Source: a virus. Taken from it: a stretch of DNA of 60,185 nt. The stretch lies in the IMG/VR virus record IMGVR_UViG_3300036766_000363, positions 1-60,185 of that record. One strand, written 5' to 3'. Under the pieces are notes generated by a model. That model was not told where the DNA came from and made no database searches. It saw only the letters and a list, made by a program, of their open reading frames with translations. A program made the position numbers and the translations under genes. Each line of letters opens with the position of its first letter. Positions within the stretch are counted from its first letter, which is position 1. Below, one piece after another: positions 1 to 7,044 of the stretch.

Positions 1-159
1 CGACTGGGGAAACTCAATCTTGTTCTCCCCGGCAAGCGCCTTGCGGAATTCGTCTACAAGAAGGTTGTCGTCGCGCCAGAAATCGATCGCGTCTGAAAAG
101 CGCGCACGAAGCTGTCCTTCGTCTGGGAGGTCGAGGGCGTAATCGAGAGAAGCCGCCAT
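1..159 (-). CDS. Probable portal protein, N-terminal fragment (runs off left edge)
   Basis: An open frame starts at an ATG at 159 and stays open for 53 codons to the window edge. The encoded segment is acidic and helical, with a stretch reading LPDEGQLRARFSDAIDFW, like the N-terminus of phage portal proteins. It lies downstream of the large terminase and small genes, the usual position of a portal gene. The right edge of the window carries a portal-like frame that is already open at the edge, so I infer that both are parts of one gene split by the arbitrary ends. Direct joining of the two ends is out of frame, so 2 + 3n bases must be missing. Identification is inference. Confidence 0.55.
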   Translation of the reverse strand, partial: MAASLDYALDLPDEGQLRARFSDAIDFWRDDNLLVDEFRKALAGENKIEFPQS

Positions 160-164
160 GAGCA

Positions 165-218
165 CATCCGTAGTGCCCCGCTTGTCAAGGGGCTACAGAT
201 GCAGTATGTCACATTATG
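165..218 (-). promoter_or_regulatory. Promoter-like intergenic segment before the portal start
   Basis: Read on the minus strand this gap contains CTACTTGACATAATG, then TGACATACTG, then a second TTGACA about 25 nt before the portal ATG. The CTACTTGACATA word recurs upstream of the genes starting at 35173 and 44924. Two overlapping extended -10-like boxes (TGACATAAT, TGACATACT) can be read. Assignment as a promoter is inference from motif recurrence and position. Confidence 0.4.
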
Positions 219-1046
219 TCAAGTAGCGGGAGCGACCGCCATTCGCAACTGCCGCCTCGGCACCCAATCAGGGTCTTCTGGCACATCCCACAACGACCAC
301 CACCCGGATTCCCATTGCTCGCGCCGAATCCCAAATTGTGCGTACCTGTAGCGGCGCCGCTCAGTAAGGGCGCGCTTGATCCGCTGAGGGAGTTCCATCA
401 AGGGGGGTGCGGGAAGATGCACCGTGCTGACAATGCCCGTCCTCAACTCGCGGTCGAGTTCCCGCTGGAGCGCCCAGATTACGAGGTCAATGTGGTCGTC
501 GGACACAGGGTCAATACCCTCGTCGATGCCAGGGTAATAGAGGTCGGGGTTCCGCCACACTTCACAGGCGTCACGGATGTCCTCGTTGATCTCGTTGCCG
601 AGGTCCAGTAAGCAGAAGGCCAGTTCGGGGTTACGACTGCCTTTGTCCGGCTGGATGGAGTCGATCGTGGCGGGGGTAGTGGACGACAACCCGTTCCGCA
701 GCCTCAACTTCTCGAACATTACATGGGTGGGAAGAAACTGCTCCACAGAACGCAACAGTTCCTTATAGGTCTGTTCGCGCCTGTCAGTGAGAGGCTGGTG
801 GTCGTATTCAGGCTCAACCCACGTTGCGAACACGCCAAGGGCGTTCGGGACAATCATGCTTGAGAACACACGCAAACGACGACCAGGGGTGGCTTCGGCA
901 TCGTTGAGCGCCACCCCATTCTCAATAAACTTGCGCTCACCAAAAGGGATCACCATATTGTGGACCTTTCGCATGGTCTCTCCGTCAGGCATGGGGAAGC
1001 CGAAGAATTCGGAATACACAGCTATCTGTGCGGCGAAGTTAGGCAT
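219..1046 (-). CDS. Hypothetical protein, 275 aa
   Basis: Soluble acidic-to-neutral protein that I do not recognise. It has no signal peptide or membrane span. The C-terminal third is rich in Arg and Trp (around residues 225-265), suggesting nucleic-acid or protein contact. The ATG at 1046 lies inside the end of the 44-aa zinc-ribbon gene (overlap 1039-1046), so the two are translationally coupled. It sits between large terminase and portal in the packaging operon. A virion or packaging accessory role is possible but only suggested by location. Confidence 0.75.
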   Translation of the reverse strand: MPNFAAQIAVYSEFFGFPMPDGETMRKVHNMVIPFGERKFIENGVALNDAEATPGRRLRVFSSMIVPNALGVFATWVEPEYDHQPLTDRREQTYKELLRSVEQFLPTHVMFEKLRLRNGLSSTTPATIDSIQPDKGSRNPELAFCLLDLGNEINEDIRDACEVWRNPDLYYPGIDEGIDPVSDDHIDLVIWALQRELDRELRTGIVSTVHLPAPPLMELPQRIKRALTERRRYRYAQFGIRREQWESGWWSLWDVPEDPDWVPRRQLRMAVAPAT

Positions 1047-1173
1047 GATTTCTATTTAAATCACATTCTTTACAAAAAGAATTACGCCCATACTTGCCCA
1101 ACTTATTAGAATAAAAATCTTCTAAATCCTTGTTGCGCTGGCACTGGGTACAGACCTTGCTTTGGGGAATCAT
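1039..1173 (-). CDS. Zinc-ribbon mini-protein, 44 aa
   Basis: ATG at 1173, TAA at 1039-1041. The protein has two CxxC pairs, VCTQCQRN near residue 8 and FCKECDL near residue 34, separated by a basic YSNKLGKYGRNS segment. This spacing is typical of the small zinc-ribbon that precedes or stands alone from phage HNH nucleases. The start overlaps the stop of the 48-aa gene (TAATG) and its end overlaps the 275-aa gene, which supports real translation. DNA or RNA binding is an inference; there is no HNH motif. Confidence 0.75.
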   Translation of the reverse strand: MIPQSKVCTQCQRNKDLEDFYSNKLGKYGRNSFCKECDLNRNHA

Positions 1174-1319
1174 TAAGGCTCCACGTCAGGACTCGCACCT
1201 TCCCGAACTTGCTGTGGGCAGATGCGATCGGGCGAGGTATAGGTCTCCCACAGAGGACTCGCGTCTGGATTAGTCGTAGGTGTAATAACTGGCGTGGTAA
1301 CCGGCGCTTGCGTAGGCAT
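1173..1319 (-). CDS. Hypothetical protein, 48 aa
   Basis: ATG at 1319 overlaps the stop codon of the preceding 145-aa gene by one base (TGATG), and its TAA overlaps the next ATG (TAATG). The N-terminal half is low-complexity Thr/Pro (TPVITPTTNP), the C-terminal half mixed. No domain recognised. The evidence for a gene is the perfect coupling on both sides. Confidence 0.6.
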   Translation of the reverse strand: MPTQAPVTTPVITPTTNPDASPLWETYTSPDRICPQQVREGASPDVEP

Positions 1320-1756
1320 CAGGGTATCCTTTTCCCGCGAACCCTTTTAGGTTTCGGGGTCGCGGTCTGCTCCCATTTTAGCATTGCATCGGAAATCTCT
1401 GCTTTGTCAATATCCCTTCCGTCTTCCGTAGCCATCGGCCCACCGGCTATCTCGCGCCTGGCTGAGAAGGTCTTGAGGAGCAGAGGCTTCCCTATCAGCT
1501 TACCATCGGGGGACTTCGCGTCCTGGGGGATCAAGTAATCCAAAACAAGACAGTCGCCACGAGAGAGAAGGAGGGCGGCTTCGGGTTCATTATTTTCCAC
1601 GCAGAAAAGGATTGCAGCAGCGATGTCGTCGTTCAGGTCAAGGGACACAGGGGGATACGAGCGCCACTGTTCGATGTTCGCCATCTCGTGCCTGACATAC
1701 ATCCTGAGCAGCCATAGCTCATCGAGGGTCAGAATCACCGAAGCGGTATCGATCAT
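1319..1756 (-). CDS. Hypothetical protein, 145 aa
   Basis: Starts 10 nt after the large-terminase stop. The N-terminal part is helical and hydrophobic (VILTLDELWLLRMYV), the C-terminus ends in a basic tail (PKPKRVRGKRIP). No catalytic motif recognised. Position directly after the terminase large subunit suggests a packaging or head-completion accessory, but this is only context. A TAGAAT box occurs at the end of the terminase gene upstream. Confidence 0.75.
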   Translation of the reverse strand: MIDTASVILTLDELWLLRMYVRHEMANIEQWRSYPPVSLDLNDDIAAAILFCVENNEPEAALLLSRGDCLVLDYLIPQDAKSPDGKLIGKPLLLKTFSARREIAGGPMATEDGRDIDKAEISDAMLKWEQTATPKPKRVRGKRIP

Positions 1757-1765
1757 GGGGCTATT

Positions 1766-3280
1766 CTACACCACCCTCCCCAATACGTTCGCCAAGAGAT
1801 GGGATGCCATACTATTCGCCCTCATAGCTTCCTCGGCATACCTGAGCGCGTCCGCGAGATCGATGTCAACCTTCGGTTTTCCAGTTTCGGGATCTGCAAT
1901 GTACGATGCAATATCGTCGAAGAACGTGTGCTCCCGCCCCGTCATGTCTTTGGCGCTTAACCCCTCAAGAAAGTAAAGGCCGGGCTTGCCGTCCTTCTGC
2001 GGCATCATCCGCTGTGAAACATGCTTAATCCCCTCCTCCACCGACCCCGGCCCCCCGTTAGTCGCGGAGACCCAGAATATCTTCCTCCACTCTTGGATCG
2101 CCACCATTTGACTCTTGTCGGCCTTCCACTGAATTTGACGCTTACTCCCCTTCTCCAGGCCCTTTTCTTCTGAGCACCAACGCATCGAAGCGAGCACCAT
2201 CCACTTCTTTTGTTCTTCCGCAATACCTGGGCCTCTCGCCTTAAACATATCAACGACAATCATCTTGGGCGGGTCCTCCGTGGTCACGACCGCCACAATC
2301 CCCGCCGAGAAGTGGCTTGTAGAGTGCTCCCCCCCAAAGTCCAGTCCGCCAATGACGCGGTTATACGGTGGCAATTCTCCCTTCCACTCGTGCTCACGAC
2401 GAGAAAGGTGTGAGTATATCTGGCCCGTGAATGTCCCCCAGTCGCCATCGAGGAAGCGCCGTGCAACGTCCGGGGCAAAGGTGGCGCGCAGGGACTCCTC
2501 GTACCCCTCGTGCATATGAGGGTTGTCCGACACCTTGCTCGGGATGAAGTGAACCCTTGTCTTCGCCTTCGCCATCGCCTCTTCGTCGAGCCTGCGGTCA
2601 ATGAACCACTCCTTGAACCACCCAGGCCAGGGGTTGCTACAGGCAAGGAAGACATACTTCGGGACAGGAATGCGCGCAAAGCCAAGCCCTTTCCAGTAGG
2701 GGGCCGACTGGAAAGGCAAGCGCCAGCGGAGGCGCGAGAGAAGCATCTGGGCCACAGAAATCGGCTTGGCGTCCGGTATTTCCCCAGCCTCGTCGAGGAG
2801 CACGGCGCCGAAGGTACCACCCCCTATACCCGTCACGTCCTTCAATTCACGGAAGGTAATCCGGCTGGCAATCCCCTTCGGCCAACCGCTGGCCCGGATC
2901 TCCACCCAGTTCTCGTTGTCGTTCTTCTTGGAAATCAGGAGAGGGTCACAGACCTCGAAGAAGAGGGGGATCACCGTGTCTTTCAGGTCCTTGAAGTCCT
3001 TACGCCCCACGAGGATCTTGTTGCCGGGATATTGCAGGGCGAGGTCAATCGCCAGTTCAATCAGAGCCCTGGTCTTGCCCCCGCCAAAGGCGCCTCCGAA
3101 TCCGATGATGCTCAAGCTCCCCGGCGCAGCCTCCGCGATGATGTCCCATATCTTTGCTTGTGTCGGCTCAGGGACAAACGGAGGAGGCCGGTCATCGGAC
3201 GGCTCGGGAAAGGCAAACTCGACCTCGGCATCGACATCTGTGCGAGGGCGGCCGGGCGGCCTGCCGGTTGGCTTTACCAC
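1766..3280 (-). CDS. terL: Terminase large subunit (DNA-packaging ATPase/nuclease)
   Basis: 504 aa, the usual length. The ATPase domain shows a P-loop GGAFGGGKT (residues about 62-70), a Walker B with catalytic acid AVLLDEAGE (about 159-167) and a coupling motif LACSNPW (about 212-218). The C-terminal RNase H-like nuclease starts with GGLDFGGEHS (Asp near 314) and ends with an acidic DIDLADALRYAEEAM helix near residue 480. It pumps DNA into the procapsid through the portal and cuts the concatemer. The start is GTG at 3280, because the frame is closed by TAA two codons upstream; the preceding 55-aa gene overlaps it. The probable small subunit is not adjacent but at 10.7-11.2 kb. Confidence 0.93.
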   Translation of the reverse strand: MVKPTGRPPGRPRTDVDAEVEFAFPEPSDDRPPPFVPEPTQAKIWDIIAEAAPGSLSIIGFGGAFGGGKTRALIELAIDLALQYPGNKILVGRKDFKDLKDTVIPLFFEVCDPLLISKKNDNENWVEIRASGWPKGIASRITFRELKDVTGIGGGTFGAVLLDEAGEIPDAKPISVAQMLLSRLRWRLPFQSAPYWKGLGFARIPVPKYVFLACSNPWPGWFKEWFIDRRLDEEAMAKAKTRVHFIPSKVSDNPHMHEGYEESLRATFAPDVARRFLDGDWGTFTGQIYSHLSRREHEWKGELPPYNRVIGGLDFGGEHSTSHFSAGIVAVVTTEDPPKMIVVDMFKARGPGIAEEQKKWMVLASMRWCSEEKGLEKGSKRQIQWKADKSQMVAIQEWRKIFWVSATNGGPGSVEEGIKHVSQRMMPQKDGKPGLYFLEGLSAKDMTGREHTFFDDIASYIADPETGKPKVDIDLADALRYAEEAMRANSMASHLLANVLGRVV

Positions 3281-3441
3281 CCCTTAGCCTTACGCACCAA
3301 TCGCATGAAGGCCAACGCATTCTCAAAACTATCGTGGCCCTGGGCTACAAGGCCAAGCCGGGGACGGTTCAGCAGGCGAACAGTGTGTACACCCTGTTCG
3401 CCCCAACTCGTTTGAAACACGATGTTCTCATATCGTCTCAT
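3274..3441 (-). CDS. Hypothetical protein, 55 aa
   Basis: ATG at 3441 lies inside the end of the 126-aa gene and TAA at 3274-3276 lies just inside the terminase start, so the frame is coupled on both sides. Sequence is basic with a C-terminal helix (ENALAFMRLVRKAKGW). No family recognised. The dense overlap and the clean frame argue for a real gene. Confidence 0.7.
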   Translation of the reverse strand: MRRYENIVFQTSWGEQGVHTVRLLNRPRLGLVAQGHDSFENALAFMRLVRKAKGW

Positions 3442-3808
3442 CTTCGCCCCCTTCGCCGTCTACGACCTGGCAATGCTCGCAATCGCAATCCTCAGCCGCT
3501 GCTTCACCAAACCCGGCGATCATCTGCATCCCCGCGAACAGCGCCCCAAGGGTCAAGTCCTGCGGGGTAACCATCAGCCCCTGTGCCTCGGAGACCGGTT
3601 CCTCAAACACGGCCTCGGTGAAAGCGGGCGGGACAACCTGCCGCTCGCCAACCCCGGTCAACGCCTGTCGCACCAGGTACAACGCCTCATCGACGTTCCG
3701 GGCCACGAGGTTGGTCAGGGGGTTCCCAAACGCCATTGCCGCCGCTGGGTCAACAACCTGCACAATCCAGCCGTTCCCGGCTTCAACCAACGATACCTGT
3801 TTGTTCAT
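3428..3808 (-). CDS. Hypothetical protein with C-terminal CxCxxC, 126 aa
   Basis: ATG at 3808 follows a strong ribosome site (GGGAGGGGAC). The protein is mostly Ala/Val-rich and helical; near the C-terminus it has DCDCEHC, a possible metal site. It is the first gene of the terminase operon, downstream of a promoter-like segment at 3896-3918. Its product is unknown; a head or packaging accessory is possible from context. Confidence 0.7.
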   Translation of the reverse strand: MNKQVSLVEAGNGWIVQVVDPAAAMAFGNPLTNLVARNVDEALYLVRQALTGVGERQVVPPAFTEAVFEEPVSEAQGLMVTPQDLTLGALFAGMQMIAGFGEAAAEDCDCEHCQVVDGEGGEDETI

Positions 3809-3895
3809 GTCCCCTCCCAGGGAGTGGGCAGACCGGGCGGGGCGAGGAGGAAGGAGGAGGGAAGGAAGCGGGGACCCCGCCCGTACTGCCCTCAG

Positions 3896-3918
3896 ATTCT
3901 AGCACACATCCTTTTGTC
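3896..3918 (-). promoter_or_regulatory. Promoter-like site for the terminase operon
   Basis: On the minus strand TTGACA is followed 11 nt later by TAGAAT, which is preceded by TGC (extended -10 form). The spacing to TTGACA is too short for a classic sigma70 pair, so the extended -10 probably carries the activity. It overlaps the end of the HNH gene and lies about 90 nt before the 126-aa gene; the leader between is a long pyrimidine-rich tract. Confidence 0.45.
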
Positions 3919-4336
3919 AAGCCCGTGCGCCCTGCTTCTTCCTCTCGATAGCACGTTGGCACTCCCGGCAATTGCGCCTTCCCGTCCGCTGGTAGGTATT
4001 CTCTTCGTCGAAAGGATGCCCGTGAATGCAATGTGTCTGTCGGGACTTGCTGGCCGCGATCCCTTCGCCTCGCAAGACGTTCTCCCGACACGTCACTGGC
4101 TCTAGGTGTGTCGGATAAACGCAATTCCGTATCCGGCAAAGGTGATCGAGTTGAAGTCCATCGGGGATCGGGCCGACTAACAGTTCGTAAGCGAAGCGGT
4201 GGGCCTTGACCTGCTTCCCGTCGAGCTTGAACAGCCCGTAGCCAGCGTAGCTTTTCCATGCCGTCCAGAGCCAACAGCCCTCTGTCCTATCGACCTTTGC
4301 CCAGAATCGTTCTTCTATGGTAGGATTGCTTCGCAT
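3917..4336 (-). CDS. HNH homing-type endonuclease
   Basis: 139 aa counted from the ATG at 4336. Features: N-terminal ERFWAKVDRTEGCWLW, AHRFAYELLVGPIP, the HNH core LDHLCRIRNCVYPTHLEPV, then THCIHGHPFDEENTY and a final CRECQR zinc half-site. This is the free-standing phage HNH family (HNH_3/AP2-like) that cuts DNA and spreads by homing. The ATG at 4336 is preferred over 4378 because the paralogue at 13149 aligns from the same Met and shares its leader. It is one of six HNH genes in the window. Confidence 0.88.
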   Translation of the reverse strand: MRSNPTIEERFWAKVDRTEGCWLWTAWKSYAGYGLFKLDGKQVKAHRFAYELLVGPIPDGLQLDHLCRIRNCVYPTHLEPVTCRENVLRGEGIAASKSRQTHCIHGHPFDEENTYQRTGRRNCRECQRAIERKKQGARA

Positions 4337-4362
4337 CGTGAACTCACTTTCTTGGTGCCGTA

Positions 4363-4403
4363 CCCCGGACGCTAACACGTCGCGGGGCCTTTCCCTTAGT
4401 ATA
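4363..4403 (-). promoter_or_regulatory. HNH leader A: extended -10 promoter plus hairpin
   Basis: Minus strand: CGTGGTATACTAAG (TGG + TATACT at 4403-4398) followed by a hairpin 4387-4363 with arms CCCCG and GACG against CGTC and CGGGG, one bulged C, loop TGTTAG. The same promoter, spacing and stem, with a different loop, precede the HNH gene at 13149. This suggests the leader moves or is conserved with the gene and may control its expression. Confidence 0.6.
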
Positions 4404-4446
4404 CCACGTCTCTCGCCATCCCGCAGGTAAAGATTTCTCCTTCCCC

Positions 4447-4470
4447 TTGACTTGTTAAACGTGATACACT
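4447..4470 (+). promoter_or_regulatory. Plus-strand extended -10 promoter candidate
   Basis: TTGACT is followed 12 nt later by TGATACACT (TGA + TACACT). The 13-base word ACGTGATACACTA recurs on the minus strand at about 27944-27956. It is oriented into the 4.47-4.62 kb segment described next. Confidence 0.45.
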
Positions 4471-4620
4471 AGGGGCAGTTCCAACACAGGCCACAGAACG
4501 GGCACAGCCCTGGTGGATTCCCTGAGTAGGAACCAGTCGGTCCTCGTGGACACCTCCGCAAAGAGCGGCCCTGACCCAGCCACGCAAATCGTCGTGAGGG
4601 GACAGGGACAACCGTAGTTC
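4471..4620 (+). other. Possible small RNA or 34-codon gene downstream of the promoter
   Basis: Three short hairpins follow one another: GGGC/GCCC at 4500-4510, TTCC/GGAA at 4518-4532 and GTCC/GGAC at 4540-4551, and CCCTG near 4569 can pair with CAGGG near 4603. A frame beginning GTG near 4515 (VDSLSRNQSV...) ends at TAG near 4615 and has coding-like composition but no ribosome site. I cannot decide between a structured RNA and a tiny protein. Confidence 0.3.
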
Positions 4621-4639
4621 AAGCGGTGAGTCCCCTAAA

Positions 4640-4656
4640 TCCGAACGGCATTCGGA
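4640..4656. terminator. Hairpin, possible transcription end
   Basis: Perfect 6-bp stem TCCGAA/TTCGGA with loop CGGCA, followed by G-rich and then T-rich sequence (TTCTTTAACTTTT about 15 nt downstream). The T run is too distant for a standard intrinsic terminator, so function is uncertain. Confidence 0.3.
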
Positions 4657-4760
4657 AAAGGGGGTAGGGGGTTCTTTAACTTTTGATGAGGCATAGCCTC
4701 GGAGAAAATGAAGAAAGACTTATATATAAATATTCAACCTTCTTTCCCTACCCCTTACGG

Positions 4761-4781
4761 GCGCGGCCTTTAAGGCCGCGC
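4761..4781. terminator. Strong GC hairpin upstream of the tRNA
   Basis: GCGCGGCC and GGCCGCGC form an 8-bp stem around TTTAA. There is no adjoining T tract on either strand. It may separate transcription of the tRNA from the upstream segment, or act as a processing or replication structure. The 4621-4900 interval holds no convincing gene. Confidence 0.35.
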
Positions 4782-4902
4782 GAACAGCCCTGGCGGAATT
4801 CTTCAAAAAGGTTACATATACATATATGCCCCGCTTCAACCGCTTCACCCGGTTAGCCAGGGCCAGGACTGCGCCCAAATGAAGGGGCTTCGACCATTCT
4901 AC

Positions 4903-4976
4903 TTCGACGTGGTGTAATGGTAGCACAATTGGCTCTGAACCAATAAGTGGGGGTTCAAATCCTTCCGTCGAAACCA
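4903..4976 (+). tRNA. tRNA-Gln (anticodon CTG), CCA encoded
   Basis: A full cloverleaf is present. Acceptor TTCGACG pairs perfectly with CGTCGAA; the D arm contains GTGTAATGGTAGCAC; the anticodon stem ATTGG/CCAAT holds loop CTCTGAA with anticodon CTG at 4935-4937 reading CAG; the T arm contains GGTTCAAATCC; discriminator A and CCA end at 4976. CAG is common in GC-rich genes, so the tRNA may support late translation. The antisense frames over it (STEGFEPPL..., DLNPHLLVQ...) are the usual tRNA artefacts. Confidence 0.95.
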
Positions 4977-5007
4977 AGTTGCTGATCGCGCGCGCGTAAG
5001 GGCTATT

Positions 5008-5127
5008 TTGGGACCCTTCTTCGACATCCTCCTTCGACTAATTTCGTCGAAGCCTGACGAAGCCGAGAAGGCGGCGGCTAAAGCAGAGAAAGTAGTGGCA
5101 GCGGAAAAGGAGCATTGCAATGGATAA
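5008..5127 (+). CDS. Possible mini-protein, 39 aa, TTG start
   Basis: TTG at 5008 preceded by AAGGG. The product starts hydrophobic (GPFFDILLRLISS) and continues as an Ala/Glu/Lys helix (DEAEKAAAKAEKVVAAEKEH). Its stop overlaps the ATG of the next gene, typical for this genome. No family recognised. A membrane-anchored or oligomerising peptide is conceivable. Start codon and reality are uncertain. Confidence 0.4.
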   Translation: MGPFFDILLRLISSKPDEAEKAAAKAEKVVAAEKEHCNG

Positions 5128-5287
5128 GCGTTACGAATGGACCCCTGAAAAAGAGTTCTACATTAAGAGGCACTTCTTGTGTTCCTGTAATTACCAGGAC
5201 GCCGATCCGGGCTGCTTCGTTCATTGGCCCATCGACGAAGAAGATAGCGCGAAAACCTCGCCCCTCACTGATAAAGTAAAGCGATAA
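5120..5287 (+). CDS. Hypothetical protein, 55 aa
   Basis: ATG at 5120 with AAAAGGAGC upstream, TAA at 5285-5287. Acidic protein with a central CSCNYQDADPGC segment that could bind metal. No family recognised. It is followed by a long gene-free control region. Confidence 0.65.
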   Translation: MDKRYEWTPEKEFYIKRHFLCSCNYQDADPGCFVHWPIDEEDSAKTSPLTDKVKR

Positions 5288-5590
5288 AGCGGGCGATAAA
5301 AAACTGAACCCGCGCACACGTAGGGGTGGGAATGACCTAGAGTCCCACTACTAATAGAGACGCGAAGCCGACCGACCTTTTGTTCGTTATGTCAACCGCC
5401 ACGGGCCGCCCTGGTCCTTCTACACTCCATTTCTATGCTCAATTTCTACCGGCGCTTAGATTCAGATAGGCCCATATCCAGACTCGGGATACCCCTACTC
5501 TATAAAGGGTGGCGCCCTGCCCGGTTCATGCGAACAACTGACGGACGGTTGCTGTATGTCGGGCGCCAGGAGCATACATCGTTAGCCTAA
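5288..5590. other. Gene-free control region, left part
   Basis: I see no convincing gene here. It contains a 6-bp hairpin GTGGGA/TCCCAC (5326-5348), a GATACCCCTACTCTATAAAGGG segment split here as a TATAAA box near 5500 that could be a -10, and an imperfect inverted pair around GGCGCC near 5512 and 5563. The base composition is lower in GC than the flanks. It may be part of an origin or the early regulatory region. Confidence 0.4.
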
Positions 5591-5650
5591 CGTGAACCTT
5601 TAGCACCGTGCTAACCTTTAGCTTCACGCTAGATACGCGCATACGCTAGA
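5591..5650. repeat. Nested direct and inverted repeats
   Basis: AACCTTTAGC occurs twice (5595-5604, 5613-5622). Between them TAGCAC/GTGCTA forms a palindrome centred on 5607, and CGTGAA (5591) pairs with TTCACG (5623-5628) outside. ACGCTAGA is repeated near 5626 and 5642. This nested organisation resembles a regulatory or replication-initiator binding site; the protein that binds is unknown. Confidence 0.5.
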
Positions 5651-5678
5651 CTGCGCCCACCGATCCCGAGTCTTTCCG

Positions 5679-5766
5679 CGGCCTTTCTGTCCTCCGGCCT
5701 TTCTGTCCTCCGGCCTTTCTGTCCTCCGGCCTTTCTGTCCTCCGGCCTTTCTGTCCTCCGGCCTTT
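5679..5766. repeat. Iteron-like tandem repeat, 16 bp x 5.5
   Basis: The unit CGGCCTTTCTGTCCTC is repeated five times without a mismatch (5679-5758) plus an 8-bp partial copy. CCGCGG palindromes within CTTTCCGCGGCC flank the array on both sides. A 16-bp period is not a codon multiple, so the antisense frame across it (Arg/Gly/Lys repeats) is most likely spurious. Repeats of this kind act as replication iterons or factor-binding arrays; role here is inferred. Confidence 0.75.
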
Positions 5767-5955
5767 CCGCGGCCATTCCGCCCATAATCCCGCACCCTTA
5801 CGTAAGCGTTAGGGTTCTTGAGCCTCATTCTATGACGTGTCCCGATATTTCCATACTCGTTTGTTCTTTCTTACATAAGTCGCTATTCGTAGGCTCCGAG
5901 TGCGCGTAGAAATGGATTAGGCGCTCCGAACGGAGTCCAGAAAGCGAAGGATCCC
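5767..5955. other. Gene-free segment before the plus-strand cluster
   Basis: It contains the palindrome-like ACGTAAGCGTTAGGG and an AT-richer stretch (ATATTTCCATACTCGTTTGTTCTTTCTTACATAAG) shortened here to positions 5843-5880, then GGCTCCGAGTGCG...GGCGCTCCGAACGGAG. The last part leads to GAAGGATCCC just before the first plus gene. A promoter for the plus-strand cluster is expected here but I cannot assign boxes with confidence. Confidence 0.3.
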
Positions 5956-6258
5956 ATGGCGCAGGAATGTTGTCGCTGGTGCGATGAATGCGGACAAACA
6001 CTGGTAGAAAGGCTGATCGCCTTGTGCGACGGCTACGTAGAGCTCGGCTGCTCAGTCACTGAGCAGATGGCGGCCATCCTCATTGAGGGCGAAAGCGCCG
6101 AAGATCAGAATCCCGCCGCCTTGACGGCGGCGGCCCGATGGATGGGCGAAGCGGCCCGGTTTGCGGCCGAAGTCGGAGGGGAGCAAGGGTACGCCCAACG
6201 CGAATTGTCCGAAGCGGCCGATTTGTTGGACGAAGCTTCGGAGCGTGCCGAAAGCTAA
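5956..6258 (+). CDS. Hypothetical protein with N-terminal Cys cluster, 100 aa
   Basis: ATG at 5956 with GAAGG upstream. N-terminus CCRWCDECG could bind zinc; the rest is an Ala/Glu helix. First gene of the plus-strand accessory cluster. No family recognised. Confidence 0.65.
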   Translation: MAQECCRWCDECGQTLVERLIALCDGYVELGCSVTEQMAAILIEGESAEDQNPAALTAAARWMGEAARFAAEVGGEQGYAQRELSEAADLLDEASERAES

Positions 6259-6338
6259 CCCCCGTTCGTATCGGACCTACCGCTCGGGCATCCGGGCGGG
6301 AGTCCGGTCCTAACCGGAAAGAATGGAAGGAAACGATC

Positions 6339-6644
6339 ATGGCACGCAAACCCCTGGAGACTGTCTATACCGGCGCCTATGGATTCCGAGATTGCGATAT
6401 GCTCGGAAAGATCTGGGCTCGGACCCCCGCCTACTTCGTAAGGGCAATGTCCCGCGTTATCAATAGTGAAGCGCGCACCTATGCCAATGGCGCCGAAACG
6501 CTCTCCGAGATTCGCGATCAGATCTGGTATGTCGGCCCATTCGAGGAGGGCGTAGAGGATCTGGTAGCGGATCTGGAAGAAAAGGGACGCGAGCAGGAAT
6601 TGCGCGACGATCTGGAATCGTCCACTTGGGGATACGTTTACTAG
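6339..6644 (+). CDS. Hypothetical protein, 101 aa
   Basis: ATG at 6339 with GGAAGGAAAC upstream, preferred over the frame's earlier Met because of that site. Acidic C-terminus, aromatic N-terminus; no domain recognised. Spaced from its neighbours by 80-100 nt GC-rich gaps, unlike the tightly overlapped minus-strand genes. Confidence 0.65.
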   Translation: MARKPLETVYTGAYGFRDCDMLGKIWARTPAYFVRAMSRVINSEARTYANGAETLSEIRDQIWYVGPFEEGVEDLVADLEEKGREQELRDDLESSTWGYVY

Positions 6645-6741
6645 AGCGGTCCCCTACGCGCATCCCGGCCGCCAGGGTCAACCTTACGGCCGGTAGCGCG
6701 CACTGGACATAGAGCCGGTCAACGCGAAAGGATTTTCTACT

Positions 6742-7044
6742 GTGAACACTCCCACTATCGCCCGCGCGCTATGGATGGTGCGTGACGCCGCCCGCAATCC
6801 TTATGCATGGCCGGGCGGTTATCCGCGCTATACCGTCCTGCAAGATGGCGAATTGCTCTGCCCGAAATGCGCCCGTGAAAACTACCGTGAAATTTCGTGG
6901 GAGACTCGTCACGGTGGATCATGGGCGGCCGCCGGGGTGGAAGTCCTTTGGGAGGGCGGATACCTGGACAACGTTTGCGCCCATTGTCATATCCCGCTGG
7001 ATTCCGCGTATGGCAACGTCGAATTCCCGAGCGAAGATCGCTAA
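6742..7044 (+). CDS. Hypothetical zinc-binding protein, 100 aa
   Basis: GTG start at 6742. Two metal half-sites, LLCPKCARE (about residue 40) and VCAHCHIP (about residue 78), separated by a Trp-rich linker. This looks like a treble-clef or zinc-ribbon fold. Partner unknown. Confidence 0.65.
   Translation: MNTPTIARALWMVRDAARNPYAWPGGYPRYTVLQDGELLCPKCARENYREISWETRHGGSWAAAGVEVLWEGGYLDNVCAHCHIPLDSAYGNVEFPSEDR

Noticed and set aside
2284-2820. 178-aa frame within the large terminase
   Set aside because: It is a shadow frame of terL with Ser/Arg-rich composition and no ribosome site.
4720-5120. Antisense frames of 85 and 73 aa over the tRNA
   Set aside because: They are the standard spurious translations of the reverse strand of a tRNA (STEGFEPPLIGSEP, DLNPHLLVQSQL).
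5679-5766. CRISPR array
   Set aside because: The repeats are directly adjacent without spacers and only 16 bp long.
5646-5828. Minus-strand frame of 60 aa with Arg/Gly/Lys repeats
   Set aside because: It is produced by the 16-bp iteron-like repeat, whose length is not a multiple of three; no ribosome site.
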